Origin: Acanthosepion lycidas
Taxonomy: Eukaryota > Mollusca > Cephalopoda > Sepiida > Sepiidae
NCBI GenBank assembly: GCA_963932145.1
Contig: CAWVQA010000057.1
Location: 62,001-126,000 of the forward strand
Reading direction: 5' to 3'
Length of the DNA stretch: 64,000 nt
Position 1 is the first letter of the stretch; each line of letters begins with the position of its first letter. The notes below the pieces were generated by a model that saw only the letters and a list, made by a program, of their open reading frames with translations, made no database searches and was not told the origin of the DNA. Below are positions 1 through 7,400 of this stretch, piece by piece. The position numbers and the translations under genes are program-made.

Positions 1-1081
1 CGGCCATATTCGTTGCCTCAGAGGACATTCTTTTTAACCTAGCCCTAACTACCAGAGCTTGATCCTTCTTGATAAGCAAGGAGGCCAACTCCGCCTTAGC
101 TAAGGCTATGTCCCCACTAACACGGGATTTAACCGCCCGATCGACCTTCTCTTCTAAAGCCGTTTGCGCCGCTAATCTATCTAGATTGAGCCGACGACTA
201 TAATCAGCAGCAAACGTTCTAATTTTGCATTTTAAATTATCCCACCAGGCATTTCCTATAACCGCTCCCGTCAGTTCCCTCTGTATCATTAGTAGCAGCT
301 GGTCCCGGAAATCTTGCTCACCAAATAATGATGAGTTTAATTTCCAGTAGCCAGCCATCCTAACCCTAGGTTTATCTAAGTTTACACGGACCCGGACAAG
401 CCTATGATCCGAATAAACTATCTCATGGAAACTTGGACACCCTAAGAGCCCTACCTCGACTCTCTTAACTAAGACTCGGTCTAGATAACTAGCCAAGCCG
501 CCACTATTTGTCCAAGTCCACACTAATTTCCGAGGGTGTTCGTTTCGGTACTTATCGACAAGATCAAACCCGCCGATAAAGTCCCGAAACTGTTTAACGC
601 CTTGGTTGTTAGTACCCGAATTTGGCCCTATACGATCTATATCGGGATCAAGGACGGCATTCCAATCACCCACTAAAACTACCCGCCGTGATGTCGTCAA
701 AAACGGCTCGATCTGCCGAAACAAAGCAGGCCGCTCAGAATGGACATTGGGCGCATAAACCCCAATGAGACGAAGAGCCTTATCCTTTATGGTAACATCC
801 AACACGCAAAGCCTGCCCGCCGGATCCGCGAAGACAAGAACACACGCAGCCTTCAAAGACTTGCTTACCAGCCAAGAGACACCTCTCGAGCGGCCATCAA
901 AACAAGCTGAAAAGAGAGAGAACCCCCTAGACAGTATGTTCTCATAGTCATGAGTAGAAAAACGGGTCTCTTGTATACAACAAATATTCACCCCAAGACG
1001 CTGAAGGTCACGAGAGAGCCTCGCCCTGCGAGACTCCGACCTCAGGCCTCGGGCATTCAGACTTGCTAACCAGAGAGACAT
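1..1081 (-). CDS. LINE ORF2, N-terminal apurinic-type endonuclease domain (partial, runs off left edge)
   Basis: I translated the minus strand from the ATG at 1081-1079 and found about 360 codons with no stop before the window edge. The product begins MSLWLASLNARGL. It carries the endonuclease/exonuclease/phosphatase signature in the right order: the Asn of LNARGL near residue 9, IQET near 36-39, GVYAPN near 107-112, GDWN near 138-141, WTWTNSGG then YLDRVLV near 188-205, and SDHRLV near 224-229. These supply the metal-binding and catalytic Asn, Glu, Asp, Asn, Asp and His. In this family the domain nicks the genomic target to prime reverse transcription. The domain looks intact, with every key residue present. 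A charged, helical-looking stretch follows (about 290-350), as expected for the linker before the reverse transcriptase, which lies off the edge. The start sits 12 bases after the TAA of the upstream ORF and in the same frame. Confidence 0.93.
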   Translation of the reverse strand, partial: MSLWLASLNARGLRSESRRARLSRDLQRLGVNICCIQETRFSTHDYENILSRGFSLFSACFDGRSRGVSWLVSKSLKAACVLVFADPAGRLCVLDVTIKDKALRLIGVYAPNVHSERPALFRQIEPFLTTSRRVVLVGDWNAVLDPDIDRIGPNSGTNNQGVKQFRDFIGGFDLVDKYRNEHPRKLVWTWTNSGGLASYLDRVLVKRVEVGLLGCPSFHEIVYSDHRLVRVRVNLDKPRVRMAGYWKLNSSLFGEQDFRDQLLLMIQRELTGAVIGNAWWDNLKCKIRTFAADYSRRLNLDRLAAQTALEEKVDRAVKSRVSGDIALAKAELASLLIKKDQALVVRARLKRMSSEATNMA

Positions 1082-1093
1082 GATGAAAACCGA

Positions 1094-1744
1094 TTAGGGT
1101 TGCTCTCCTGCATTGAACATGGCCGGGGTGAGGATACCGACGGCCTCTCCCAATGAACCAGTACCCATCTCACTCTTGATGGAACCATCAGGAGACAGGC
1201 CGCCAATATCCGAGGGGAAAGTTAACTTCAAGGCTCTATACAGGGATGGGTGAACAAAAACTGGGAACCTCCCTGAACAAAATTTCTTCAATTCCTCCAC
1301 CATGTCGTCCTCGAAGCAAGCCATTGGAGGCACACATCCAAAATTCTCGTTACATTCTGCCATCATTGACCGAATCTGTTTCCCAGGAACGCCAGATCGG
1401 ACAACGGTTAGGACCCTCTTTGCCTTTGGAAAATTACGAGGGTCCTCTACGCCAAAATCATTAATTTTACGGAAGTTGATAAGGGTTTTCATATTCTCAA
1501 CTTTTTTTCCATAAATTGCTGCCTTTTTTTCCACCTCTTTCGAAATTCGGCACACGTCTTCCCCTGTATTGTAGATGGGTTTTGTTTTTTTCTTTTTTTC
1601 CTTGAAATCTTCAGGTGAATCAGATGAAGGACTGCGTTGTCTTTTCTCAGTTTTATGGGGGGAATTAATGGGGGTTTTCTTAGGTGAAATCTTTGGGGAA
1701 GGGATGGGAGATGATGATTTAGCTGTTTTCTTTAAAGTAGTCAT
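1094..1744 (-). CDS. LINE ORF1, C-terminal segment (216 codons), probably separated from the body by a -1 shift
   Basis: This 216-codon frame starts at an ATG that overlaps the stop of the preceding ORF by four bases (ATGA, 1744-1741). It ends at a TAA (1096-1094). The first ~60 residues are basic and rich in Ser, Pro and Lys (for example SPIPSPKISPKK and EKKKKTK). The rest is a more ordered, mixed-composition region without a motif I recognise. Upstream of the ATG the same frame stays open for 30 more codons, with Pro/Ser-rich composition (SLSAPSSPVPKQ at its start) matching what follows. The ATG is therefore probably internal, and the true protein is probably one ORF1 of about 689 residues, near the size reported for Tx1-type ORF1 (82 kDa class). 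It is in the same frame as ORF2. Function is unknown beyond a likely role in the ORF1 RNA-protein particle. Confidence 0.75.
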   Translation of the reverse strand: MTTLKKTAKSSSPIPSPKISPKKTPINSPHKTEKRQRSPSSDSPEDFKEKKKKTKPIYNTGEDVCRISKEVEKKAAIYGKKVENMKTLINFRKINDFGVEDPRNFPKAKRVLTVVRSGVPGKQIRSMMAECNENFGCVPPMACFEDDMVEELKKFCSGRFPVFVHPSLYRALKLTFPSDIGGLSPDGSIKSEMGTGSLGEAVGILTPAMFNAGEQP

Positions 1745-3162
1745 ATGTGAATCGACCTTCCCTGGGGATTTGAGAAATGGAGGTGGTACATTAGGGTGCT
1801 GTTTTGGGACAGGGGAAGACGGTGCCGAAAGGGATTTTTTTCTTTTTTACTTTGTTTTAAGGATTCCTGTAATTGCAGTAATTTTTCTTTTTTTTCGAAC
1901 GAAGGTTCATATTTGATCAGATCCTCTCTCAGTTTTGCCGAATAGCTGACCGGAGAGACGCCCTTAGCACTGGTTGAGGGAGTGGGGCTGTCTGTGTCTT
2001 TTCCTGTATTGGGTGTAGGACGAGGTCCCGCTGCCTGGGTCTTCCCTTTCGCTTTACCTACGACCTGCCATTCCCACTCTTTCTTCTCCCTAACCGCACT
2101 AGCGGCGGGCAAAGGCTTTTCGGGGAATGGGGGCTGAGATTTAGACCCGACCGGGGGATTCTCCACACCGGTCCTGGTCGCAGGTATGCCCACTACAGGC
2201 GAGACGGCTTTCACAGACTCGACCAAAGGGGGATTTGGTTGGGCGGTGGCCAGAACTCCAGAGGCCTTCTGCTCTGTGCAGGAAGAGGAAAGGTGACCAA
2301 TCTTTCCACACTTCCAGCATGCCGGTTTCCGACCCGTCACTATTATCGGCATCTTCTGGCCATCTAAATCCAGACAGTTGGGGATGGAGAGGAAGGCTTT
2401 TTGACTAACCATCAATTCAAAACTCCACCCCCCGGTCAGGTCGTCTGAGGTAGCACTGAGGATCTGTCCAAACTGGCACAGATAAGCGGCCAGATGCTCC
2501 CCGACAACCTGAGGAGGAACCTCATATACTGCAACATTGGTCCTACGCCTGCCTTCATATTCGGTTCGGAGAATTAGGTCTTTCGTTATCAGGTCACGCT
2601 TTGCGGCCGCCTCACAATCGGCAGGCGTGGGCAACAGTACGTCCCACATGAAGTAGCCTTTCCCTTTTATGACTCGCTGAGGTTTTATGCCCAGCGAAGT
2701 CAAGGCTTTTATCACAGTGTCTTTTGTGGAGCGACAAATTTTGCGCGAACGCTTGTCCACCACAAAGACTGACACAATTCTTTTCTCAACTCTCTTTAGT
2801 TCCACGGGATTGGACAAGAGCCCATCTGCCGTCACATGATGTGCGTAGCTCTTGGCTTTCTCCAGGAACTCCGTGATGTTGATCTTGCATTGAGGCGGGG
2901 ACATCCAGCAAGAGGGCGTCGCTCCGGCCGCTTCATTAGTCTGGGAAGAATGCTTTTCCGAGTTTCGGTTAACATCGGACTCCATTTTTTCTTCTAGTTT
3001 CTTATCTGGTTTCTTTTCTTCGGTGATTTGGCCATTTTGAGCAACCATACTTTCTTCTTGAGCAGATTTCTCGGTTACGCCATTTTGGCCAACTTCGTCT
3101 TCCATACTTTTTTCCTGAAAACAGGTTTCTTTGTCGCTATTTTGGCCATTAGCGGCCACCAT
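1741..3162 (-). CDS. LINE ORF1 (gag-like) RNA-binding protein with CCHC zinc knuckle
   Basis: This 473-codon frame encodes a gag-like nucleic-acid-binding protein that would coat the element's RNA. Residues 1-85 are acidic, low-complexity and contain three ~19-residue repeats. Residues ~90-275 form the conserved-looking core (with GKGYFMWDVLLPTP and NVAVYEVPP), where related ORF1 proteins carry RRM-like folds; I infer that fold but cannot prove it. A zinc knuckle CWKCGKIGHLSSSC follows, with Cys282, Cys285, His290 and Cys295 (C-x2-C-x4-H-x4-C; 2319-2278). Residues ~305-430 are Pro/Ser/Lys-rich and include WEWQVVGKAKGK. The last ~31 residues look unlike the rest and appear to be out-of-frame reading past a run of seven A at 1841-1835. 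A -1 shift there restores Pro/Ser-rich sequence leading into the next ORF. The ATG at 3162 has a weak context (T at -3, G at +4), so an upstream start is possible. Confidence 0.88.
   Translation of the reverse strand: MVAANGQNSDKETCFQEKSMEDEVGQNGVTEKSAQEESMVAQNGQITEEKKPDKKLEEKMESDVNRNSEKHSSQTNEAAGATPSCWMSPPQCKINITEFLEKAKSYAHHVTADGLLSNPVELKRVEKRIVSVFVVDKRSRKICRSTKDTVIKALTSLGIKPQRVIKGKGYFMWDVLLPTPADCEAAAKRDLITKDLILRTEYEGRRRTNVAVYEVPPQVVGEHLAAYLCQFGQILSATSDDLTGGWSFELMVSQKAFLSIPNCLDLDGQKMPIIVTGRKPACWKCGKIGHLSSSCTEQKASGVLATAQPNPPLVESVKAVSPVVGIPATRTGVENPPVGSKSQPPFPEKPLPAASAVREKKEWEWQVVGKAKGKTQAAGPRPTPNTGKDTDSPTPSTSAKGVSPVSYSAKLREDLIKYEPSFEKKEKLLQLQESLKQSKKEKNPFRHRLPLSQNSTLMYHLHFSNPQGRSIHI
1834..1840 (-). 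other. Slippery heptamer A-AAA-AAT or single-base deletion in ORF1
   Basis: On the minus strand, ORF1 codons GAA AAA AAT (1842-1834) form an X-XXY-YYZ heptamer in the correct phase. A -1 slip after AAT would next read TCC (1834-1832). That frame stays open through 30 codons to the ATG at 1744 and on to the TAA at 1096. Downstream composition is Pro/Ser-rich in the -1 frame, whereas the zero frame gives only a short unrelated tail to TGA at 1743-1741. Two readings are possible: programmed -1 frameshifting, or loss of one A from a run of eight, by mutation or sequencing error. I saw no downstream stem or pseudoknot by eye, so I favour the indel. Confidence 0.55.
2992..3162 (-). repeat. Three ~57 bp (19-codon) tandem repeats in the ORF1 N-terminus
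   Basis: The start of ORF1 repeats a unit of about 19 codons three times, each opening with Met and holding an NGQ- or QNG-type core. The units begin at residues 1 (MVAANGQ), 20 (MEDEVGQNG) and 39 (MVAQNGQ). The third is the most diverged. The protein product is acidic and probably disordered. Because each unit brings its own ATG (3162, 3105, 3048), the real start of ORF1 is ambiguous. Confidence 0.6.
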
Positions 3163-3380
3163 ACATTTTCTGGTGAAACGTTTTCTGTTGAAACATTTCC
3201 AGCATTTCCGGACATAATATTTTCTGGGTTACTATTTATTTCCTTTCCATTTTCATTTGGATCAGAATTTGAAATTAAATTTTTAGAGTCTTCTGCATCA
3301 TTATTTCCTGACGTTTTGTCAGGTGGATCGTTTTTCTTTTTTTTGGATCCAAATAAGTTCTTTCTTGCATTTTTCCCCAT
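3075..3380 (-). CDS. Short ORF upstream of ORF1: uORF or detached ORF1 N-terminus
   Basis: This 101-codon frame has an ATG at 3380 in a good initiation context (A at -3, G at +4), unlike the ATG at 3162. It is rich in Lys, Asn, Ser and Glu, similar to the ORF1 N-terminus, and includes a run of short ENV repeats (STENVSPENV). It overlaps ORF1 by 88 bases and lies in the frame that a -1 shift would join to ORF1. I found no canonical slippery heptamer in phase within the overlap. It may be the original start of ORF1 separated by an old indel, or an upstream ORF that affects ORF1 translation. No known domain was recognised. Confidence 0.4.
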   Translation of the reverse strand: MGKNARKNLFGSKKKKNDPPDKTSGNNDAEDSKNLISNSDPNENGKEINSNPENIMSGNAGNVSTENVSPENVWWPLMAKIATKKPVFRKKVWKTKLAKMA

Positions 3381-4269
3381 AATTTTTTAAACAAGATATT
3401 TTTTTCCTTCCACAATAACAAAATTGTATATAAAAAAATATATATACTAAAAAATAAGGAAAAGAAAATAGAAAGAACAAAAAACAAGCAAAAAGGAAAC
3501 GGGGTCAAAAGGGAAAACATGCAAACAGAACAACGAAAGTTAACGATAAAATTTAACGGCTACAAATTACAGACAAAGAAAGACAAAAGGACAAATTCAA
3601 GCAGAAAATAAAGAAAACAAATCAATTTTAAACAATAAAAAAAACAGAAAAGAACAGATTCACAAAACAATACGACGGCTACTAGAAATTCCAGTCAGTC
3701 CGACAACCAAAATAGAGAACAGAATAAAAGAACGAAAAAGTATGAATTAACAAAAAAAAATTTATACGATACAACACAGAATATTTAACAAACAAAACGA
3801 ACGAACAAGGAACAAAGAAGACGTAGAGGCAAAAAAAAAACAGATTCACAAACAAAAATTACGACGGCTACTAGAAATTTCTAGTCAGTCCGACAACCAA
3901 AATACAGAACAGAATAAAAGAACGAAAAAGTATAAATTAACAAACAAAAATTTTATACGATACAACACAGAATATTTAACAAACAAAACGAACGAACAAG
4001 GAACAAAGAAAACGTAGAAAATAAAATGTGAACAAAATAAATTACGGCGTAAAATCAAAGGGGGAGGGATTAAACTGAAATAGAGGATAAACAAATAAAG
4101 ACAAATACAAAATTAAACAAAAATCGGTAAAATAAAAGGAGGGGAAAAGAAAAAATTAATTTAGCACAAAAAGTCAGTAATAAAAAATAAAATACAAAAG
4201 CAAATTAACGTAATAATCAATAGTCCAAAAAAAATAGTCCAGCAGAGCTTCGTCTAACACCGGTCGTAC
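3381..4269 (-). promoter_or_regulatory. 5' UTR and presumed internal promoter region of the LINE
   Basis: This ~890 bp stretch precedes the first plausible start codon and ends at the satellite junction. It is A-rich on the plus strand (T-rich on the element's sense strand) and contains stop codons in every frame. It includes two tandem ~186 bp units (3656-4020). The last ~50 bases at the 5' end are distinctly more G+C-rich, on the sense strand starting GTACGACCGGTG. LINE elements normally carry their promoter inside the 5' UTR, so a promoter here is expected; no specific promoter motif was identified. The short ORFs at 3275-3520 and 3885-4094 are products of T-rich sequence and are not called as genes. 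Confidence 0.65.
3656..4020 (-). repeat. Two tandem ~186 bp units in the LINE 5' UTR
   Basis: Copy 1 runs 3656-3841 and copy 2 runs 3842-4020. Both start AGATTCACAAA and share long identical blocks, including the ACGACGGCTACTAGAAATT and CAACACAGAATATTTAAC segments. The differences are a few substitutions and small indels in A-runs, and copy 2 has a shorter tail. Tandem 5' UTR monomers of this kind occur in several LINE lineages, such as rodent L1, where each unit carries promoter activity. Whether these units do so here is inference. Confidence 0.9.
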
Positions 4270-4477
4270 GTAAATCGCTATGTAATTAAAAGTTGTGTAA
4301 AACATAAAATCTTAAATATAACTTTGTCAAAACTTCTGAAACTAGTTAAAATCAATAAGTTTTGATTGATTTCATATCGATTTTCAATAATTTCATTGTT
4401 TTTCTAATGTTTTCAAACAGTTATTGATATTTACAAACTAGCGTTGAAAAAGTAGTGAAAAAAGCTAGATTTTGCAT
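4270..4477. repeat. First satellite monomer, adjoining the LINE 5' end
   Basis: This is a complete 208 bp type A unit with no sign of edge decay, directly abutting LINE sequence. In array-internal units GTAAATCG is preceded by TTTGCAT; here it is preceded by GGTCGTAC, so the junction is at or within about three bases of 4269/4270. This unit also serves as a reference for internal landmarks. Counting from its first base, a perfect 8-bp palindrome AACTAGTT lies at 71-78, an inverted repeat (AAATCAAT / ATTGATTT, 8-base loop) at 80-103, and phased T-tracts at 91-144. Confidence 0.9.
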
Positions 4478-7400
4478 GTAAATCGCTATGTAATTAAAAG
4501 TTGTGTAAAACATAAAATCTTAAATATAACTTTGTCAAAACTACTGAAACTAGTTAAAATCAATAAGTTTTGATTGATTTCATATCGATTTTCAATAATT
4601 TCATTGTTTTTCTAATGTTTTGAAACAGTTATTTATGTTTACAAACTAGCGTTAAAAAGTAGTCAAAACAGCTAGATTTTGCATGTAAATCGCTATGTAA
4701 TTAAAAGTTGTGTAAAACATAAAATCTTAAATATAACTTTGTCAAAACTTCTGAAACTAGTTAAAATCAATAAGTTTTGATTGATTTCATATCGATTTTC
4801 AATAATTTCATTGTTTTTCTAATGTTTTGAAACAGTTATTTATGTTTACAAACTAGCGTTAAAAACTAGTCAAAACAGCTCGATTTCGCATGTAAATCGC
4901 TATGTAATTAAAAGTTGTGTAAAACATAAAATCTTAAATATAACTTTGTCAAAAATTCTGAAACTAGTTAAAATCAATAAGTTTTGATTGATTTCATATC
5001 GATTTTCAATAATTCCATTGTTTTTCTAATGTTTTCAAAAAGTTATTGAAATTTACAAACTAGCGTTGAAAAAGTAGTGAAAAAAGCTAGATTTTGCATG
5101 TAAATCGCTATGTAATTAAAAGTTGTGTAAAACATAAAATCTTAAATAAAACTTTGTCAAAACTACTGAAACTAGTTGAAATCAATAAGCTTTGACAGAT
5201 TTCATATTGATTTTTAATAATTTCATTGTTTTTCTAATGTTTTCAAAGAGTTATTGATATTTACAAACTAGCGTTGTAAAAGTAGTGAAAAAAGCTAGAT
5301 TTTGCATGTAAATCGCTATGTAATTAAAAGTTGTGTAAAACATAAAATCTTAAATATAACTTTGTCAAAACTACTGAAACTAGTTAAAATCAATAAGTTT
5401 TGATTGATTTCATATCGATTTTCAATAATTTCATTGTTTTTCTAATGTTTTCAAAGAGTTATTGATATTTACAAACTAGCGTTGAAAAAGTAGTGAAAAA
5501 AGCTAGATTTTGCATGTAAATCGCTATGTAATTAAAAGTTGTGTAAAACATAAAATCTTAAATATAACTTTGTCAAAACTTCTGAAACTAGTTAAAATCA
5601 ATAAGTTTTGATTGATTTCATATCGATTTTCAATAATTTCATTGTTTTTCTAATGTTTTCAAAGAGTTATTGATATTTACAAACTAGCGTTAAAAAGTAG
5701 TCAAAACAGCTAGATTTTGCATGTAAATCGCTATGTAATTAAAAGTTGTGTAAAACATAAAATCTTAAATATAACTTTGTCAAAACTTCTGAAACTAGTT
5801 AAAATCAATAAGTTTTGATTGATTTCATATCGATTTTCAATAATTTCATTGTTTTTCTAATGTTTTGAAACAGTTATTGATGTTTACAAACTAGCGTTAA
5901 AAAGTAGTCAAAACAGCTCGATTTCACATATAAATCGCTATGTAATTAAAAGTTGTGTAAAACATAAAATCTTAAATATAACTTTGTCAAAACTTCTGAA
6001 ACTAGTTAAAATCAATAAGTTTTGATTGATTTCATATCGATTTTCAATAATTTCATTGTTTTTCTAATGTTTTCAAAGTGTTATTGATATTTACAAACTA
6101 TCGTTGAAAAAGTAGTGAAAAAAGCTAGATTTTGCATGTAAATCGCTATGCAATTAAAAGTTGTGTAAAACATAAAATCTTAAATAAAACTTTGTCAAAA
6201 CTACTGAAACTAGTTAAAATCAATAAGCTTTGATAGATTTCATATTGATTTTTAATAATTTCATTGTTTTTCTAATGTTTTCAAAGAGTTATTGATATTT
6301 ACACACTAGCGTTAAAAAGTAGTCAAAACAGGTAGATTTTGCATGTAAATCGCTATGTAATTAAAAGTTGTGTAAAACATAAAATCTTAAATAAAACTTT
6401 GTCAAAACTACTGAAACTAGTTAAAATCAATAAGCTTTGATAGATTTCATATTGATTTTTAATAATTTCATTGTTTTTCTAATGTTTTCAAAGAGTTATT
6501 GATATTTACAAACTAGCGTTAAAAAGTAGTCAAAACAGCTAGATTTTGCATGTAAATCGCTATGTAATTAAAAGTTATGTAAAACATAAAATCTTAAATA
6601 TAACTTTGTCAAAACTTCTGAAACTAGTTAAAATCAATAAGTTTTGATTGATTTCATATCGATTTTCAATAATTTCATTGTTTTTCTAATGTTTTCAAAG
6701 AGTTATTGATATTTACAAACTAGCGTTGAAAAAGTAGTGAAAAAAGCTAGATTTTGCATGTAAATCGCTATGTAATTAAAAGTTGTGTAAAACATAAAAT
6801 CTTAAATATAACTTTGTCAAAACTTCTGAAACTAGTTAAAATCAATAAGTTTTGATTGATTTCATATCGATTTTCAATAATTTCATTGTTTTTCTAATGT
6901 TTTCAAACAGTTATTGATATTTACAAACTAGCGTTGAAAAAGTAGTGAAAAAAGCTAAATTTTGCATGTAAATCGCTATGTAATTAAAAGTTGTGTAAAA
7001 CATAAAATCTTAAATATAACTTTGTCAAAACTTCTGAAACTAGTTAAAATCAATAAGTTTTGATTGATTTCATATCGATTTTCAATAATTTCATTGTTTT
7101 TCTAATGTTTTGAAACAGTTATTGATGTTTACAAACTAGCGTTAAAAAGTAGTCAAAACAGCTCGATTTCGCATGTAAATCGTTATGTAATTAAAAGTTG
7201 TGTAAAACATAAAATCTTAAATATAACTTTGTCAAAACTTCTGAAACTAGTTAAAATCAATAAGTTTTGATTGATTTCATATCGATTTTCAATAATTTCA
7301 TTGTTTTTCTAATGTTTTCAAAGTGTTATTGATATTTACAAACTATCGTTGATAAAGTAGTGAAAAAAGCTAGATTTTGCATGTAAATCGCTATGTAATT

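Larger units (their letters stand above)
1..4269 (-). mobile_element. Non-LTR (LINE) retrotransposon, 5' portion, Tx1/L1-like
   Basis: This minus-strand element is read from 4269 down to the left edge. In order it shows a 5' UTR with a tandem repeat, an ORF1 with a CCHC zinc knuckle, and an ORF2 that opens with an apurinic-type endonuclease. That order is the standard layout of L1/Tx1-type elements, which copy themselves by nicking DNA and priming reverse transcription at the nick. There are no LTRs, and no tRNA primer site was seen. The reverse transcriptase, 3' UTR and tail fall outside the window. G+C in the coding part is far higher than in the adjoining satellite. The right boundary is sharp: the base after 4269 starts a normal satellite monomer. 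Assignment to the LINE class is secure; the Tx1-like clade is inferred from ORF1 style and needs the reverse transcriptase to confirm. Confidence 0.93.

Noticed and set aside
765-947. Plus-strand 60-codon ORF
   Set aside because: It lies antisense within the ORF2 endonuclease, whose motifs on the minus strand are clear.
1246-1916. Plus-strand ORFs at 1246-1464, 1302-1514 and 1575-1916
   Set aside because: They are antisense to the LINE ORF1 coding region, have low-complexity or atypical composition, and show no domain.
3028-3390. Plus-strand 120-codon Phe-rich ORF
   Set aside because: It is antisense to A-rich and repeat-bearing ORF1 sequence; the Phe/Ser-rich product follows from T-rich composition.
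3275-3520. Minus-strand 81-codon ORF with a hydrophobic N-terminus
   Set aside because: Leu/Phe/Ile richness follows from T-rich 5' UTR sequence. It overlaps the better-placed ORF at 3380-3075 in another frame and has no motif.
3885-4094. Minus-strand 69-codon hydrophobic ORF
   Set aside because: It lies across 5' UTR repeat copy 2 and is a composition artefact with no recognised domain.
1-4269. LTR retrotransposon or endogenous virus as the source of the CCHC protein
   Set aside because: The CCHC ORF is followed by an apurinic-type endonuclease rather than protease/RT, and no LTR or primer-binding site was seen. This order is that of a LINE.
4631-4848. Yeast-type replication origin consensus (ATTTATGTTTA at 4631-4641 and 4838-4848)
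   Set aside because: The match occurs in only two neighbouring units and is expected by chance in 77% A+T sequence. The consensus is not meaningful in animals.
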